From assembly GCA_937911505.1 (NCBI GenBank), contig CALEMF010000007.1:1-45403 (forward strand): a stretch of DNA of 45,403 nucleotides, written 5' to 3'. Numbering within the stretch: the first letter of the stretch is position 1; the number at the start of each line of letters is the position of its first letter. The notes beneath the pieces were generated by a model. It had not been told where the DNA came from. It made no database searches and saw only the letters and a list, made by a program, of their open reading frames with translations. Below, piece by piece: positions 42,572 to 45,403 of the stretch. Origin of the DNA: an uncultured Cytophagales bacterium (GTDB lineage Bacteria; Bacteroidota; Bacteroidia; Cytophagales; Thermonemataceae). The translations under genes and the position numbers were made by a program.

Positions 42572-42943
42572 ATGGTATTTATACTAATTCTTATTCTTAC
42601 AATCGTTGCACAGTTATTTTTTGCCTGGTGGACGATGCCGCTCGTTTGCTTCTTAGTAGGCTTACTGGGTAGAAGAGCTTGGGGAACGTTTTTTTCTGGT
42701 TTTTTCGCCGTTTTCTTTGTGTGGTCGGTAAAAGCGTTCTGGGCAGACATACAAAATGACCAAATTCTTTCCAATCGTATTGGCGCTATGGTAGGGCTTG
42801 GTACAGGTGAGTGGCTCTTTGTATTTACCGCTTTGATTGGAGCAATGCTAGGGGCTTTAGCCACCTTAGCAGGCTACTATACCAAAGCAATTTTTGTGAG
42901 TAAAAAGGCCAAAGTTTCCACACATCGTGCTACGTATAAATAA
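42572..42943 (+). CDS. Small membrane protein
   Basis: From ATG 42572 the protein has 123 residues with four hydrophobic segments (about 2-20, 24-48, 68-85, 90-115) and a lysine-rich tail. The longer frame from 42521 overlaps the preceding gene and adds no conserved part. I do not recognise the family. It follows the agmatinase gene by only 8 bases, so co-transcription is likely. Confidence 0.65.
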   Translation: MVFILILILTIVAQLFFAWWTMPLVCFLVGLLGRRAWGTFFSGFFAVFFVWSVKAFWADIQNDQILSNRIGAMVGLGTGEWLFVFTALIGAMLGALATLAGYYTKAIFVSKKAKVSTHRATYK

Positions 42944-42961
42944 CGGTACTTGCTAAAATCT

Positions 42962-43342
42962 CTACACAATTACTCGCTTCGTTTTCCCCACTTGTACAAT
43001 CCAATAAATCAAAAATACCTGTAGGAAGAGACGAAAGATATAAACAGCATAAGGAAGCGCTACAGGCGGCTTAAACAAATGCCCTACGTGTACTAGGTAG
43101 AAGAGCAGTAGCATGGCTACAATAAGCCAAGCACTTATTTTTCTGGTAGCTATAAATACCAACCCAATCGCCAACATAATCTCTGCTACTCCTGCTATTT
43201 GATTAATTAGTGCAGGGTAAGGTAAAAAATCAGGGGTGAGTTGTAAGTAAAACTGGGGCATCACAAAGTGATTGATACCCGCTACCAGATAAAAAATAAT
43301 AGCACCCCACAGGGCTGTTTTAGAAGAAAGAAGCGTACGCAT
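42962..43342 (-). CDS. DoxX family membrane protein
   Basis: The 126-residue protein has four membrane spans with VAGINHFVMPQFYLQLTPDFLP and the conserved INQIAGVAEIMLAIGL motif typical of DoxX. It is downstream of the PaaE-like reductase on the same strand (30 bases), so the two may be co-transcribed. Role unknown; some DoxX proteins work with redox enzymes. Confidence 0.83.
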   Translation of the reverse strand: MRTLLSSKTALWGAIIFYLVAGINHFVMPQFYLQLTPDFLPYPALINQIAGVAEIMLAIGLVFIATRKISAWLIVAMLLLFYLVHVGHLFKPPVALPYAVYIFRLFLQVFLIYWIVQVGKTKRVIV

Positions 43343-43372
43343 AGAAACGTGTTTTGGTGATGATATAATCCT

Positions 43373-44419
43373 TTACGAAGGAATGTCTATTTCGATAACC
43401 TCACTTACTGGGCGTGCAGTACAGGTTAGAATCCAGCCTTCTTTTAAATCTCTATCAGTAAGTACTTCATTTTTTACCATTTGTACTTCTCCCTTCTTAC
43501 ACAAGGCATTACAGGCAGAACAGCGCCCGCCACGACAGCTATAAGGTAGTTGCAAGTCTTGTGATAAAGCTACCTGTAAAATAGTACGATGAGCAGGTAC
43601 TTCCAGATGATGTACATTCCCTGCATAAGTAATCTTTACTTGGCTAGGAGTAGTATTCTGCTTTACAGGGGTAGCTTCTTCTAATGGTTTGATGACGTAA
43701 TCTTCTTGAAAAATTTGAGAGGGGGTTACGCCCATAAATCCCAAGGTAAGCCTTACAAGCCGCATAAGTGAAAAAGGGGCACAGAGGTAAAATTGACTTT
43801 TAGAAAGTCCGTGTTGGCTGTATTTATTTACTAGTTGCTCTATCTGGTAGTTATTGAGTCGTTTAGCACCACTTTGCCAAGCGGTACTCGGCTGGCTAAA
43901 GATAGGGATCAAATGAAAGAAGTCGTATTGTGCTGCCCATTGCTGAAGAGGTTCCCAAAAAATAGTTTCTTGCTCGTTGCTACTACTGTAAATCAAGATG
44001 ATGCGGTTGCCGCGTGGGTCATGAAGTAGCGATTGCAACATAGAAAAGATAGGGGTGATACCGCTACCACCCGCTATAAAGAAGATATCTTGAGGGCTGT
44101 GCTGTTCCAGGTCTCTTAAAATAAATTTGCCAGCCGGTGGAAGGCTTTTGACAATGTCGCCTACTTGTAGATGATCAAGCATCCAGCGAGAAATCTCTCC
44201 GTTGGCTACTCGCTTTACAGTAATGGCTAAGTCGGTATTGAAGGTAGGGTGAGAACTGAGCGAGTAGGAGCGTCGCACCGTGCTACCCTCGCGAGAGAAA
44301 ATAAGCGTTAAAAACTGCCCCGCTTGGTACGTTACGGGCGCTTCGTTCGTGGGGGCAAGTACATAAGTGTTGGTGTCAGTAGTCTGTGGAATAATGGCTT
44401 TAATTTGGAGTGATAGCAT
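43373..44419 (-). CDS. Ferredoxin-domain flavin reductase, PaaE-like
   Basis: The 348-residue protein has an FAD domain with RRSYSLSS (about 49-56), an NAD(P) domain with GGSGITPIFSML, and a C-terminal plant-type [2Fe-2S] domain with Cys295, Cys300, Cys303 and Cys333 (C-x4-C-x2-C-x29-C). It passes electrons from NAD(P)H through FAD to the cluster and then to an unknown oxygenase partner. No PaaABCD genes are nearby, so a phenylacetate role is not supported. Confidence 0.9.
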   Translation of the reverse strand: MLSLQIKAIIPQTTDTNTYVLAPTNEAPVTYQAGQFLTLIFSREGSTVRRSYSLSSHPTFNTDLAITVKRVANGEISRWMLDHLQVGDIVKSLPPAGKFILRDLEQHSPQDIFFIAGGSGITPIFSMLQSLLHDPRGNRIILIYSSSNEQETIFWEPLQQWAAQYDFFHLIPIFSQPSTAWQSGAKRLNNYQIEQLVNKYSQHGLSKSQFYLCAPFSLMRLVRLTLGFMGVTPSQIFQEDYVIKPLEEATPVKQNTTPSQVKITYAGNVHHLEVPAHRTILQVALSQDLQLPYSCRGGRCSACNALCKKGEVQMVKNEVLTDRDLKEGWILTCTARPVSEVIEIDIPS

Positions 44420-44717
44420 AATTCTGTGAATATAGAATTCAGGTAGACTTTTTATTTTTGATCGAAAATGAACGAGAACCTGACCAGATGAGGCGCTTTT
44501 TGAAGGTTATAGCAGCGCTATGGACAAGAAAAATAACGAAATATGGATGAATTCTAGTCATTTTTAAGAACTGAAACGAAGTGGAGTTTCGTAGCTAAAA
44601 TAGAAAAAGTTTAAACACCTTCATAGCATAAATGGGTAATCTATATAGCTAAACTCTCCACACTTTTGCTTAGTTTAGGGATACTTTACAAAATCTTACT
44701 ATAAAGTGCGTATAGCT

Positions 44718-45374
44718 ATGCAACAGTCCATTAAAAATCTGGTAGAAAGTGAGCGGTTTGTACAAGCAGTAAGCATAGCCATCATTGGTTGTTCTGTTCT
44801 GCTGGGTGTAGAAACTTTCTTTCCACCCAACGTTCCTGTGCTCGTAGCCTTAGATATTTTCTTTGTTATTTTCTTTCTTATAGAAATTATCCTACGATTT
44901 ATTGCAGAGGGAAGCTTCTTCGAGTTCTTTAAGCTATTCACTTGGAAGCAGATAAAAGATATTCAAGGAAAGGAAAAGCGAAAAATCGTATTTTTAGAGA
45001 AGGGTTTTTGGAATTGGTTCGACTTCATCATTGTGGTATTGAGTAGTAGCAGTGTGTTTGTACATATCTTTGAGCATCCAGAGTTTTTGGTCGTAAGTCG
45101 TTTGTTCAGAGTACTACGTATTCTTCGTTTGCTGGAAGTAAGTGAAGAACTCAAGGCTGTAGAGCGAAAGATTGTCAGCATTATCCCCACTGTATTTTCT
45201 TTTGTACTACTTATTGGCATCTTGCTTTACATCTATGCCATTGTAGGAATCTACCTATTTGGTCATCATCAATACGAGCAAGCTGATTTTAGAGATTTGG
45301 GTGCAGCACTGCTGACGCTCTTCCAAATGATGACCCTCGAAGGGTGGCCGATAAATCGAAGGTTTTGCTCATAA
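44718..45374 (+). CDS. Voltage-gated-type ion channel, broken after the selectivity filter
   Basis: From ATG 44718 the 218-residue product has S1 to S4 (S4 with SRLFRVLRILRLLEV), S5 and the pore loop ending MMTLEGWP (filter T206-L-E-G-W210). The frame then runs into INRRFCS and stops, so the S6 helix and the C-terminal domain are missing. TLEGW resembles bacterial sodium or calcium channel filters (NaChBac: TLESW). The remaining 29 bases show no S6. The break may be a mobile-element insertion, a frameshift or an assembly edge. Confidence 0.82.
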   Translation: MQQSIKNLVESERFVQAVSIAIIGCSVLLGVETFFPPNVPVLVALDIFFVIFFLIEIILRFIAEGSFFEFFKLFTWKQIKDIQGKEKRKIVFLEKGFWNWFDFIIVVLSSSSVFVHIFEHPEFLVVSRLFRVLRILRLLEVSEELKAVERKIVSIIPTVFSFVLLIGILLYIYAIVGIYLFGHHQYEQADFRDLGAALLTLFQMMTLEGWPINRRFCS

Positions 45375-45403
45375 TCCCTGCTCCTGCCTTTTGTCCATCG
45401 AGC

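Noticed and set aside
43373..44419. Phenylacetate degradation (paaE) assignment
   Set aside because: Domain order fits, but no other paa genes are in the window, so only a PaaE-like reductase is supported.

Overview
The window looks like chromosomal DNA of a marine- or soil-type Bacteroidota, most likely a Cytophagales relative. The reasons are a secreted protein with a type IX secretion (T9SS type A) C-terminal sorting domain, many promoters of the Bacteroidota form (-7 box TAnnTTTG, often about 20 bases after a -33 TTTG-like box), very few Shine-Dalgarno sequences, and protein families typical of the phylum (DUF349, DUF2795, DUF3817, short Crp-like regulators). The species cannot be fixed from the sequence alone. 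Both ends look like assembly break points: the left end lies in a gene-free repeat block, and the right end breaks an ion-channel gene just after its selectivity filter.

Layout. 1-1017 is gene-free and made of two families of degenerate repeats. 1018-7797 holds a DoxX-like protein, trmH, a TetR regulator, an orphan MacB-type permease, queA-ispD, and a DUF349/DUF2795 pair. 8141-16282 holds ettA, greA with an early terminator in its leader, a HIT protein, a TPR lipoprotein, a GAF/PAS sensor that ends after its phospho-acceptor domain, and dnaG. 16296-22515 holds two paralogous lipoproteins (one with its signal peptide out of frame), a DUF423 protein, pyrophosphatase, a MATE exporter, a small secreted protein and a serine hydrolase fused to TPRs. 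22884-26198 holds a Crp-like regulator with an NmrA-type oxidoreductase, tRNA-Leu(CAA), and two small paralogous proteins on either side of an unknown gene. 26221-31172 holds accA, thrS with a duplicated promoter/leader, DUF3817, a Nudix hydrolase and infC, which very probably starts at AUU. 31345-33018 is a T9SS cargo gene preceded by a textbook adenosylcobalamin riboswitch. 33019-38599 holds a lactonase-like metallo-hydrolase with its Crp-like regulator, and the tesA / ybbA-ybbP module. 38700-45403 holds an SDR, ribF, a secreted nuclease lipoprotein, an agmatinase-family enzyme, two small membrane proteins, a PaaE-like reductase and the broken ion channel.

Most genes are housekeeping: tRNA modification (trmH, queA), isoprenoids (ispD), translation (ettA, thrS, infC), transcription (greA), replication (dnaG), lipids (accA) and flavins (ribF). 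The most unusual elements are regulatory or structural: the B12 riboswitch in front of a secreted surface protein, the AUU-initiated infC, the duplicated thrS leader, the palindrome between the Crp-like regulator and the lactonase-like gene, the leader terminator of greA, and the frameshifted lipoprotein paralog. No CRISPR array, no intact transposase and no clear defence island was seen.
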